Shown: one piece after another, positions 1 to 13,000 of the stretch
Numbering within the stretch: the stretch's first letter is position 1
Layout of the letters: every line of letters begins with the position of its first letter
Source of the DNA: Echinococcus granulosus
Lineage: Eukaryota > Platyhelminthes > Cestoda > Cyclophyllidea > Taeniidae
NCBI RefSeq assembly: GCF_000524195.1
Contig: NW_020170403.1
Location: forward strand, 245,370 to 309,369
Reading direction: 5' to 3'
DNA length: 64,000 nucleotides
Notes under the pieces: generated by a model
Databases searched by the model: none
What the model was told of the DNA's origin: nothing
Seen by the model: only the letters and a program-made list of their open reading frames with translations
Made by a program: the position numbers and the translations under genes

Positions 1-1025
1 CGGTAAAATTGAAGGAAGTCGGTCCACGTCACTACAACGAGCAAACGAAAACCTGAACGAGGAAGTCGTAAGTCGTATACAAACTAAGGACACTAAGAAG
101 GATTCTTGCGGGTAATGGTTGTGATTACAGCCATCTATCCTACTTACATCAAAAGATCCGGATAACAGGACGAAACTCGCGGTTCTCTACTATCTTCCAA
201 TAGGGACTTCAATTTTTCCGACTACCAATACACTGAGGCGACTGAAAAATTGATTGGACTAATTTAAACAACCAATAAAAATGGGCTCCAATGTCAGTAG
301 AGCAGCAGAAGCACTCGGTACATAATGGGTGAAGCAAGTTACTAATAATAAGGATTAAATTACTGTTACCTAATGTATTTAACAAAAAGCCTATTGCAAA
401 AATCTTAAGAATGTATCGCACCCAATTGATCAATGGTTTTCAATTTCGTGGAGCAGAGAAAGATATCAGACCCACGCAGTACAAGCGAATGATTCAGTCA
501 GAAGAAAAAATTGATATCAAAATGCGTTATTGCATGTATAGCTTCTCAAAACCAAAAACAGCCACCGTTAAAAATAATTAGGTGCCACGTCTGAGCTTAA
601 AGGCAAATATAGTTCATTCAAAGTCTACAATGCACGCGAAAATTAGGATAAAATCCACCCATTAATTGTAACAGAATGATCCTTGTTACCGGTTGTTTCA
701 TTCGCAAATATGGTTGGGGGAAATATCTGCAGACTTTTCAGGTGATTTCGTCGTACATCTCATCTAAAAATATGTACGGTGTAATAAAGTTAGGATGTAA
801 GTGCACAAACCCTTTGGCTCTAAAATGTTCTTCATTCCCGTTCTAAAAACAAAAAATACAGGTCATTTAGGGTCAAGACAGGACAAGTCTACTCACTACG
901 TTTGCTATAATCCAAATAAATATGCTGATTTTTAACCTGAATTTTATAGAAGATTACCTCGAGATTACTTTTACTTTTTCCCCCACTAACAGCGCAATTT
1001 AAGGCGGTGTTTTTTTCTACGAGAG
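1..1025. other. 5' flank of GTF3C1, no gene seen
   Basis: AT-rich sequence with no open frame that resembles a protein and no splice-framed exon that I can recognise. The last bases before the GTF3C1 start form a pyrimidine run followed by AG (about 1009-1025). This could be a spliced-leader acceptor or simply the 5' untranslated region. No TATA box or other promoter element could be assigned with confidence. Confidence 0.5.
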
Positions 1026-4000
1026 ATGCATTTCTTAAACATTGTCAGCGATGAAATATGTGCAGCCGGTCTAGATGGAATTCCAATAACCCACTTGTGG
1101 AAAGTTTTGGAAGAGCCTTTAGTTCACTTTCCCTTGAGAATTGACGCTGATACTAAGGAATTTTTATGGGACAAAATCAGACGCTTTAAGAACTTCGACT
1201 TTTACGTTCGGACCAAGGAACCTCCTCCCTACATATTCTTTGACAGATTTGAAAGTCTTGGAGAGAACTTATGTGATGATTCTGTAATTTAACTTTGACT
1301 CGGATAGTTTCAGTTTAGCCTCCTACAATTGAGAAAAAGCTGTATCCCGTGGATGGGGGGGACGTGTATGGTTCATGTGCGGATTATAAAACACGTCAGT
1401 GTGTCAATTCTGAGCTTTTAACGGAGGATATTACGTATGATATGGCTCTTAAGCGGTAGGACTTTTTCTCGTCTGATTGTTTTCCAGATGGGGCGATCGG
1501 CTAGTGGTTGTTGCCTCACAGTCACTTCGCACCCTGTTTCTCACTGGATCCGAGACTCTGCACTCTTCCATTAACGCAAAACTGTATCGAATTTTGGAGC
1601 TAGTTGCAAAGTATGCCCTATCCAACCGCTTATGTGCTGCTTTCCAGATCAAGATACAACGGCATTCCCATTTCCGGACATGACGGTATACTGTCCTACG
1701 GTGAATCCTCCTCGACCGTCTTTTATATTCGCAAGCTATTTAGTGCTGATGGCCTAATCAAGTCTCAAGTATGCTGGTAATGCATTTCACACCTTCCTCT
1801 TTAGCCCTTCATTACACATGATTCCTTACGAAAAAGTATGCGACGAACCACTCTGCTGCATAGTTTTCGTTTCTTTCGACCATTGACTTACCCTCTTGCA
1901 ACAGTCATGGAGAAAATATCCAAACTACTCTCAGAAACCCCTGCTAAAATGATGCTTCCTTACACGATCCGCCAGGTACTTCTCCCACCTCAAAAATACT
2001 TCCTCCGCTTCAAAACATACTGCAGGCCTTACTCTATATTTTCGCCAGAGATTTTCCATGGGGCGACGCTCTTTTATGCGAATCGTCAAGTTCGGTGTGC
2101 AACAGGGCTGTCTCAAGGTCATTCATGTGCCCTTTGGGACCGCATGTGCTCTAATCAACAGTTCCGATGGTGACTCCGGGGAGGTGTGTGCGGAAATGCT
2201 TCGAAAAGAGGCTGCTGAGCTGAGCATCCTTGACTCCTCTCACTCACCCTCATCCCTGCCTGAACCCACTGGCCGACGCTATGTGCGAGAAGCGGCGGTC
2301 ATATACCTGCAGCATCCATTTGACATTGAAAAGTATATGATTGAGGCTCATGTTAATCGAGGCAGTCGGCCGGATTCTGTCGCACCTTTACCCGAGGAAA
2401 CCCAAACCGACAACACTCTTGTGCTGGATGAACCCCTTTTTGGAGATGAGGGGGGATTAGTTACGGGAGAGGAAAGCGACGTATTTGACTGTGCCCCCTA
2501 TTGTACGTCTCTCTCCTGGTTCTGTGGTCGCTACTCACTCATTGTTAGCTTTATAATTTATTTTTCACTTCAGATGCGCCTCGGATTAATGGTGAGGAGT
2601 CATTTTGTGTGCAGATTTGTCGATTTTTGTGCGAATCGGAGGAGAAGTCTAACTCCCAACTGGCTGTGCACTTCAATACCTCGCATAAACTCGTCTCCAG
2701 ATATGCGGATGCTCTTGCTGGCATTGGAAAACTGGTCACCTCTAAGGTTTCAATAGGGACCACGTTTTCTCTAGTGCAAGTTGCCTTTTTAGACGAATTC
2801 TGATGCATTTCTTGTTTTAACGTCCATGTTTGACCCGTTTCAGTCGCCGATACATAACCGAAAAGGAGTCAATGGAATTACTGCAGGCACAGAGAGGTTG
2901 AATATTTTTTACCATCAGTTCAAGGTTTTATCCAACCTCAACTTATAATGTTTGCCCTGCTTTTTAGAATCAAAAGTCACCAGTCTAGTCTCAGTTCGTG
3001 AGTTGTCTGTGCATTTCCCCCTGATGTCCTTGTAAAGTGGCCCGCTACTTTTGCTCATTGAGTTTTCTTTTGCCTCATTTAACGCACTATCAGATTTGTA
3101 CACTAGGTATCAAATGCTCGTGTAATCATAGAAACCAATATTGGTGCATTTTATGCCGCTATTATTTATCATTGTTTAAGCATCTTCCTAGTGCAATTAC
3201 TTGGTTAATACTTTACAAAGCAGTTTTTGCTACACTTTTAAGTAATTTTGTGTGGCACTCTCTTTTCTTCCCACTCTATTAAAACATTTCGTCCGTAGTA
3301 TCGAACGTGCCTATCCCTATTCATTGAAATCGGCAGTACTGTAATCACATTGCACCTACTGGTAAATCCATTCCTCCTATTGTATTAAAAGTGCTTTGTC
3401 TGCATCAAAACGACCGTTTAAAAACATAATTTGATTAGTTTCCTTTTGTTTTTGTGGCTTTGTTTTAACTGTTTTTCCCAGTGAGGTGTGCCTTCAAGGA
3501 AACATTTTCTGCCTACGCTGAGATGGTCTTGGACGTTTTTATTCTCTTCCTGTTTACTTTTTCACACGCACATTTACTTTGCTTAATTTCTTACTTTATG
3601 TGGATAAAGTCGGTCACTGGTTTTCTGCTCATCGCTATTTTGACTGAATTAGGGCTATTCGTCGCTTGACCAATACCTCATTTCATTATTAATTGCGGTG
3701 TAGACTAATATGTACTTTGCATTAACCATGAACTATTACGTAAACCTTCGAAGTTTTTTTCTCTTTCACTTGGCCATCAACTGTTCAATTTGGCTGAGGC
3801 CTTTTTTTGAAGTACTAACGAGTTCTGATCATTCACATACTCGCGTAGGTAAGGCTTGATGTCTAAGGTTAAAATAAATGGAGGGTAGACTTACATGCCC
3901 TTCCAGCTAATGAACTCCGAAAACCATTCCAAAAAATTCCTGCCTTATAACCTTTTTTGTACTGTTTTTTTATGAATCTATCACCTGTTCACCTCAAACT

Positions 4001-7000
4001 CTCGTATAGACAACCAACGTCAGCAACGGAAGCTCTTCATTTTGGAAAGCCTGGAGGCTCGCAAGGTCTTTCCCTCCCTCCTCGACCTGCGCGCACGCAT
4101 CTGGGCGCACGAGGAAGCGAAGGGCCTCAAGGGCCGGATGGATCGTAAGTCCCTCGGTCGCATCATCGACGATTTGGTGCAGGAAAGGAGGATCAAGTTC
4201 ATTGATATGGAAATTATCGGCCGACGCCACGATGGAGCACCGCGAAAGGTTGATGTGCGTCACCTCTTTTTCTCCTCTTTTTTCTTAGCTACGGGAAAAA
4301 GAGGAGCTTGAGTTTATTAGCTCTTTTACACCCCTGTTTTGATGACCTCCCCTCAATTGGTTTATTTTTGTTCTCCCCACACTTCTTGATGCCTGACTGA
4401 AAGCTGTTTCCCGTCATGACCATCGTCACCTTATATTGGCAACATGTTAATTTCCAAGTGCAACAAGAGCTTATGCAGTGTACGCAGGCGTGTTATATGC
4501 TCAGACACATTTTCATACGAAAAAATGAGGGTGCAGTAGCGTTTTAAATGCTGTTCATATAATTTAGTGTTCATGAGGGAAGTCCAATGTGGATTTTTGA
4601 CGCAGCTCCTTGTTAAATTTATGGACTTATCCAAGCCTTTAATTAGTATTTGGAATATTGCCGAACCTGCTTTGTACAGTTCGCTTGCCTGTCCTTATAT
4701 CCAATACGCGACGACTTCAAAATTACAAACGTCCGTGAATGGCTGTGTTGTGGACATCGCTCTTACAGAGAGATTAATCCCCTGTATATCTATCAGGCAT
4801 TCCGGACGCTGAATGTTTACAACTTTGAATAACCCTCAATGATGGGGTTGACAACCACCATTGTCGGCAATTTCGCTGGCAGACATAGAGTAACCTCTGT
4901 AATGTTTACATTAAAGTTTAGCTGCACCCGGACATTCCATCACAGTACTGTGCTTGGAGTGTTCTGTGGATACCAGTATCTGCGGGTTAGTTCATATCTT
5001 CCCTGACGAGAAACCTCATCACCACACGCTGTTCCATGCACACACTACCACCGTTTTCTGCTCTCTCAATTGCACCTATTTCGTTCCACTATATCTATCT
5101 ATCAGATTGACTTGTTACTTTCGACCCATTCTGATAGTGCCATCGACATGGGTTGCATCTAAATAGTGGTGGAAAGTTGGCCATTTAGGGAATCAAATCA
5201 AAATTCGGGTTTTCCTGCGTCACTCCCAGTAATTTCTTATCGTTTTTCCCTTTTTTCCAATGTCATTGCTATAAATTTCTTACGTATGAGCTCGGCAGCA
5301 AGCGCATTTCTTTGTTGAAGAGCGAAGCAGGAGCAGATAAACCAAGTCGGACGCCTTGTTCTTCATGAATCACCTTGATCCTTCTTGGTCCAGTTGGTAA
5401 AAGCAATGCTGCGTTAAGATGAATTACGAAAAACAGAATCGAATCCGTTTCATCAAGCTGCTAGAAAGAATAACACAAGTTCTTTGGATCGACTCAATAA
5501 CAGTGTCTAGTGTGAAGCAGTTACTACTACTCGACCTGACAGCCTCTAGCTTACTATCTCCTTCAATCTACTATTATTTTACTGTGACTTTTTTCTAATC
5601 CTTCGATGTTATTTACGTTATTTTTGGTGTTCGAAGCCTAGGAATTTAATTTAATTCCTAATACTGATCTTAACCAATGTCTGTATAAGGCTACTGTCAC
5701 TGGTTTAAACAACTACTAGTGCTCTTTCCTGGTGTAGCTCAAACTTGTTTGCCACCCAAGCGTCGAGACCGACTCGCCCGAATTGATAGATTGCTTGATG
5801 GCGGAGAAGAAGCGCTACATGCTGGCGCCGCGCTCCTACGGTGCTCTTCGACCTGAGGAGGCCCTTGCCACTGTCGACGACGATGAAAATCAGGAAACCC
5901 CCTCCGTTGCCACCACCGCCAACATCTCTCTCGATCTGGCACTCACCAAAAGGGTTTGTTCCCCTTGGCCCCCTTTTTATTTGCACTTGATAATGGGGAT
6001 GGTGGTGACCGTATTTCTTCCATTTGGGTCCTCCAGGATCTGGAGCTCATCCGCCTACCAGACCGAAACGTCTCAAAACTGCGGAGACGATGCCTTTTAC
6101 ACAGGTTTATTTTTTACCTCCTTAACGATCTGCCGGCTAACGCACAGGCGATTCCCACTTCGGTCAGTTCGATTTCTTACTTTTAACAACTATACCTTTT
6201 TTTCTGTAGAATTGTAATTGTATTCCTTTTATCTAGCCTGAACCTTGGGCTCGAGTTTACAGTGTGGAATCTGTCATGTATCGCTATGTGCCACCTGTTC
6301 CTCGAAATACCGCCGGTAATAACTTCTTTTTCTCGAACGGATGAATAGTTGTGTTAGCACGTTCCGTGCTTTTCCTGTGTCTGATTGGTCAATTTTATTT
6401 AAAAACATAAAGACAACAGTCACTTTTTGCATCCTCAAAGTCGCTTTAATCTACAGAGGACTTGGATGCATGTTTTTTTTACAAATTATCGAAATGCTAA
6501 ATTCAGTGATACGGTTCCCCTTTGGTTCCTCCTTGTTCTGCTCACTTTGCTGGCAGCATTCAAAATCAGTAGGAGATAGGACCGCACTTTCGTGGTTCAT
6601 TGCTGCACACTGCGTCTTTTGTTGCCTTTTTGTTTTGCTAATCTAAATCTTACAAAATAATGCTTTCTCATTTTTCATTACTCGCCTTGCTAACCCCCCA
6701 CTCAGGGCTGATAATTTGCGGTCTTGCCATAACAGTGGTTATTTTGTTAATGATTTCCCCTCTAGATGGATAATAGATTGATAATGATTGACCTTGATTT
6801 AGCATCAACTAAACATTATCATGGGCGTTTCATGGTCCAGCCAACCGATGAGATTTGAAGGTGACTCTTAATCCTATCTGCTGTTGAAGTTCTTTTGTTC
6901 TACCTCTTCCCAGTGCCGGGTTGGATAACTTTCCACGACGTGATTCAAGCCATGCCACTAGGCCTCTTTCTGGCTCTAGCAGCACCTATCACCGCACCCC

Positions 7001-10000
7001 GTCTCCTTCTCCAATGGCTCTCCGTCTTGAAGGATGGGGAATCTAATCTGCGAGCTGTGATCAAGAGACTGATCAGTCGGCAGGTTGAACAAGCTGAAGG
7101 ATTCTCGCCTTACCGGGGGAAGGCTTCCGTTACACCGGATGCTTTACGACGATTTGAGCTGCTGCGTACGCCCATGAGGACTTGTCCAGTGCCTGGGGGA
7201 TACAGTGGGGGTCTTTATACCTGGCTCATGAGCCGCTACAACGTAACGAGAATATATGCAGTGGTGGAACAGCTTTCTGGACACGGGCTAGTCACTCTCA
7301 ATGGACAGTCTACACAGGGCCACTTGCCTATGGTGAGACTTCGGTGCATCTTATCGATACTAGGACCAATTTTTGATTAAGAATTGATGCCTTATCGCCC
7401 GAGTTACCCCTGAAGACGTTATTAGGTTATTAGCCTGAATGTGGCATTATTTTGTGTATTTAGCAGTTTTAAAACGGTTTAGCTGGGACCGATTTCCAAA
7501 GGGCTAAGATGGACCATACAGTCGAATGTGCAATTGAAGTTGTCGCTCCAATACGTAATTTTCCCTTTCTTTTGAGCGTTAGCCTCGGTGCTCCTCGTTG
7601 TCTTCCTCCTGTCTTGTCCTTTACGAGTGGCTCTGGGAACTGTAATGAACTGAGACAGGAAAAATGTGCTTTATTTGCATTACATTTAGAGGGCTTATTA
7701 TTTTAAAATTGACAACTGTATTTGAGAATTTAAATAGACTTCTTCTATCGGTCAAACTGCGTTGAGGCGGGAATGGTTTGAGAGGTATTACCGGAAGCTG
7801 GTGTTGCTCCACGATGATCGAATTCTGTGTGGTAATCGCTCCTCGTAGGAACGTTGGCCCAAAGAGAATCAGTCTAATAAAATGTGTGGCTAAACATATT
7901 GTCTTATTTCCATTCCTTTTTCCCACCATTTTGCTATTTTGGTGCTGTCTAGCTGTTTATTCTCACCTTACCTCAGTCCATTTGCATGTGGACTTTGGAG
8001 TAGTTGCTAAAAGTTAACTTGCTTTCAGGCAACCTATAGTAGTTATTTTCTTCTGAAGCATTTAATGTGATTAATTGCTTAATAGAATTTTGACATTGCT
8101 GTCACAAGTAGAACCTATGACCAAACAGACTGGAAGTGAATTCTTTAAAGACGGGAAGAAGGGCCAGTACCATACTTAAAGCAGATATAACCTTAGCAGT
8201 CTCATGTTCCACTTTTTCGAATTGTAGTAACGTCGATTTCAAACTTTCACTGCACTTACCCAGTGCTGTTAAGCTTTGGAAAAGGAACTATTTCAATGGA
8301 ATTAGCTATATGGTGTGTAATCACTCGTGCTGCAAGGTCGAGTTTACCTAAATGAACTGGTAAAATATTCTCTTAATCTTTTTGTTTTACCGACTTGTGA
8401 AAATCAGTCTACTAGCGTTGGAATGACTATTTCACGTGAGATTTGAGATGAACTTATCTGTTAATTATACTGAATACCTCAGTGGCCCTCTGAAGTCATT
8501 GTCTGAGTTAAACAGCATAGTGTAAAGTGCTTTTTTCCAGGCTATGGTAACGGATCGCATCAAATCACACTGGAACCCGTTGGTTTATTCTGCATCAGTA
8601 AAATAGGTACAGGATTTCCTTAATCTGACAATAATTGCACTTTCTGTTAGTTTTGAGCTGCCCTTAAATCGGCCAGGGAAATTAATGTTACTTGGTCGCG
8701 TATTAGAACAATAAAGCATCTGAGCCGTGGTGATTGGTTCCCCTCTGCGACTGGTCCATTTTTAGTAGCGAAATCATCTACCATAGTGCAATTTTCAATT
8801 CCGTCTCACCAGTGTAAAATGCATTTGCTAGTCACTCAGACGCTTTACTGGCATCTCATCCAGTTTTTATTTTTTACGGTTGGACAAAAACTGCTTCAAA
8901 AGGGAACAATTTGAATAACGATAGTTGTGGATCAAACCATGTATCTTTGGAGCGAGTTCCGATCTCCAACTAAGGTGGCATATGGCTCTTCCAGGCTAAT
9001 ATTTACCTACATCACCGAGCGGCCCTCCTGGACACCCGTTTCGCCTCTCCTGCACATCATATCCTCTCCGATATCTCGGCTTGTCCACCTCCCCTCACCT
9101 ACGAGTTTCGGACAATGGCTGATGTGGACGGCTACTGGTTGAATCTCCGGGCCATCCTCCTCTTCACTCCCTACGGCTTCACTCGCTTTGCCGACCCCAG
9201 CATCACCCAGTTCATGGACACCAGAGCTCCCATACTCTCCGTCTCTCGTTTGCGTGATGTCCTGCCCACCGACGAGAACACCACCGAACCACCCAGCTTG
9301 CCCACTCTCATCCCCACCACTCTCAAAATGCCAGCGATGGTGACGAACTCCTCTGCCGTCACCGCGGTTCTCCGTGCCGTCGACATGGACGAATCGAAGC
9401 CAACGCAGTTTATCCTCCGTGGAGTGGGTGGCCTTCACGCCTCGCTGTACCTCTTCAAGGCTCCTTTTGAAGAGATAGGCTATGGAACGACGGATCAAGG
9501 TCAGTGCACCCAGTACACACCCCAATATCCCTCACCCAACCTCCAGTTGCAACCAGTGATGCGAGGTCCTGAGTTGAAGGCCATTTTGGGGGCGTTTGAG
9601 CCGGGGATACGGACCGTGGGGGATGGAGCTTTTTGGCCCTGGACGGTGCAAATGTTTTTCGGTGAGTGCGGTAGATACCTTCTAAAACGGAGTTCATTTT
9701 TGTGAGGAGTTGAACATAGAATTTTAATAATAGTGATGAAAGCAGTCATATAATTTGCTGACGTTGGTAATTTGGGTGATGCTGTGTTAGTTTATGCGTA
9801 CTCTCAATTGCGATTTTTGAAACTACTTTCAAAATACACAGGCTTGACATTATCCCTCCTCTAGTCATTCAACAATGAAAGAGGTGGAGGGGCGATTTGC
9901 CCACATGCCTCGTCTATAGTACGCGCGTATGTGCTATTTACTTGGAACGGTTTTCATTTGTCAAAATAGTAAATTTATTCCAATCCTGCTGCTCATTTGT

Positions 10001-13000
10001 GCATAATTTGGGCGCCTGTGTATCCGCTGATACTGGAATTACTTACGGGTCATCATTGCCTATTATCCTCATCTCAAGTTACCTCTCCCATTTTTTTCGA
10101 CTTCACCGACTAGAGAACTCTGTCCAGACCGCTTGTGCTACGATTCCCCCATGCCTAAGGCTCAAGTGCCTCATGACGACATCAGAAGTAACTCGGACGT
10201 CTGCGGTAGATTGTGATTTTCATACTCTGTAGTAATATCGCGGTTCATTTCTCTTCCCCACAGATGTAAAGCCAGTAATAGAGCTCCAGCCACCGCCTCT
10301 ATTGCCGGCCTGGCTCTTCTCCACACGCGCGCGTCGATTCCCCTTCCACATCGACCAGACGGGTAGTAGGCCGGGCCCCGGCTCGAAGGATCGACACCAC
10401 GGGAAGGCACCACGTCGTCGGCACAGGAAACGACGTCGAGTGACTCGAAGCACCTCCAAGTCTTCCTCCCCTTCGGCCACTTCCTCTTCTGATCACAGTG
10501 CTACATCCAGATCATCTACCTCCTCTTCCTCCTCCTTCGAGGACAATTTGCAGAGTTCGCCTTTTGAGGAACTCCAGCCGATCACTCGGTCGAGGAAACG
10601 ACGTTTGCAGAAGAAAACCACCATACCACACATCCATCGTAGTGCTTGTAGGTGTCCCAGGTTAAGATGGTTTTTGACAATGGGGCATGATTTTTAATCT
10701 CTGTCTTTACTTTTTGTCTTGCCTCTTTTGTTTAGTCAGTCGACGTATAATCTCGAGCGACAAGCGAGCGCGTGAGTCTGAGCGATTTGGCTTTAAGATT
10801 ATGGATGTGCTCTTAATGGGGCTTGCAAATTTTTTGCGATTTTTAAAGGGATTCACCTTCACCTGTCGAACTATGTCGAAGTTCTTGAATCGTTATTAGA
10901 CCCACGGCTGCTCCGATCTTAAATAATTTTAATGATATTGTATTTTAAACCGTGACTTATCCTCCTAATCGGAATGCTATCATCTTCTCATTGGTATTTC
11001 TTAAAAATTTTGTGTTGAATTTTTTTCCCACAGATGGAGATCATTTGTTAATTTCCTTCCTACTGAGTTGCGTTATGTTTCAGCATAACATGCTTCTTCC
11101 CTGCTTTCATTTTAGTGGATGAGCGAGACGTAGAGATACGAAACAGTCTGCATGCTAAGCGTGCAAGTTGGAATAAACTGGAGGATCAAGTGGTAATTCC
11201 TTCAATTCTTGAATTTCCGTCTCCATTTTTTCTACACTTTTGTGAGAACGATCTCTTGTCTTTCCTCTTTAGCTGCTCACTTGTCGTGTGGCGTCACTCT
11301 TTTTGGTTGGTCACACAAGGGAGTATGTCTGTATTCCCTACGTCATTGTTCGCGACATTCTCCACGAATACTTCCCTCTGGTGAGTTGAAATATCAAGTC
11401 CCCCAGATGCTACCCAAATGAAGAATTTTACCTATTTCTTCCAATGTTTGTACTTCTCCGTTCATTAATTTTTGAATTTGCGTAGGTGTAGTTTGTATCC
11501 AATGTACTGTTTAGTGGGATGATATGAAGGTGCAGTTCATTTTCTTGAAATTCAACTATTTATATGCCATTAAGAGTAATTTCTTTCCTTGTGGACTAAT
11601 TGAGGCTAGATTGTCACATTATATTGTTTACTTTAAAAGCTAAAGTCAATGGGATAACCAATGTGGTTTATTTTTGATAGCTGCAAACTATCAAGAATCC
11701 CCAATTAATATTTTCTCCAACACTTTCCTACCATTTTCAGCCAGTTTCTACCACTTCATGTGTCTGAAATAGGTCGCAGATGGTAGTTGTTTACACCTGG
11801 TTCCCTTAACAGTTGGTCCCTTTCATGCTAAACCCCTTTCCAATATGTTTGCCCATGAAATCCAGCGACGACAATATGTTAACTTACTAAACAACTATGA
11901 TTTGCTATTCCCATTGCCTTCTAGGCATTATTATGAGGTAAAATTGGCCTATATTCCAAGCCAAAATCGGTTTTTAACTTAACCTGTCACATACATGATC
12001 ATATTGCATTATTTATAAGTATATTCAAGGTCTTTTAGAAGAACCATAATTATAGCTATGTTAGATTGCTGACACCTGATTTTGTAACTCGTATGCTAAT
12101 GGATTAGTTTCCTGGATATGCAAAGATTTGAAGCCTCCACTTAATTGCTTAGAATATAAGCACCTCAGTCTTAAGAAGTTGCATAATACCTGGTTGGTTA
12201 ATTGAAATTGGGTCATGTGTCGTTGTATACTTATATTGCAAGACTGGCTGTCAAGCATCGTGGAAACGTGCCTTGTTTCCATAATGCTTCTGTTGCGTTA
12301 TCTCCCTACACGAATGAATAGTATTACTCTATGAATGCTTCTATCAATTTACTGCTTTCTTCATTTGAAGCTTTTACCTGGTCTACTTTCCACGATTGCA
12401 GGATCTATTGACTTTTCTCGTGCTAAATAAGTATCGTAAACAAAAAATCCTGCAAATCGTGGGATTGTTCATTAGTTTCCCTTCCTCTAAGCATTTCCGA
12501 GGTGGTGGACTTAGTCACTATCGCGCTTCGAAATCAACTTACGAGCTTTTTTTCCAACCCGTGCTCTTGGTTAGAGGTACATTAGGACCTCGTGTTTTTT
12601 TGCTAGCAATCATAGCGAATTTTTGGTTGCTTTCAGTCGGTTCGTTAACATACGATCACTCCGCGATATGGTGTTACAGTATGTGATCAGCACAGATAGG
12701 CTGAAGAATATTCTACAAAGCCTCCATATTGCTGCTACATCACCCTCTTCATTTCCCCTTTTTATTCTCTACAGGAGAGCCACGATAAGACGAGCTTGGC
12801 ATGCGCTCGGCGCCTAAAATTCCTCCTTATGCTGCGCAACGATGAGCGCACGCGGACAGACATTCTGCTCACCAAAGTCTCCAGTGATCCTGAACTTCTG
12901 ACCAAGGTGGGTTTATCTCCACCCCTCTTCCCTTCCCTCCGTCATACTGTGTATTCCAACGGAAGATTGTGTTCTTTCAATACAATATGCAGTCTTGATA

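Noticed and set aside
7290..7376. A second frame at the end of GTF3C1 exon 13 reading VYTGPLAYGETSVHLIDT
   Set aside because: It looked like the human stretch ending in VDTT, but the phase-0 join of 7332 to 8995 gives ANIYLHHRAALLDTRFAS, a better and correctly spaced match.
8541..8606. Exon-like segment after a TTTTTTCCAG acceptor in GTF3C1 intron 13
   Set aside because: The phase required from exon 13 leads to a stop, and the alignment is complete without it.
9500..9546. Possible 47-nt intron (GTCAGT...CTCCAG) inside GTF3C1 exon 14
   Set aside because: Removing it shifts the frame to a nearby stop, whereas the unspliced frame stays open and joins correctly to exon 15.
12396..12686. Open frame and two acceptor-like sites in GTF3C1 intron 18
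   Set aside because: The join of 11380 to 12775 is phase 0 and matches the human protein directly. The segments add nothing alignable.
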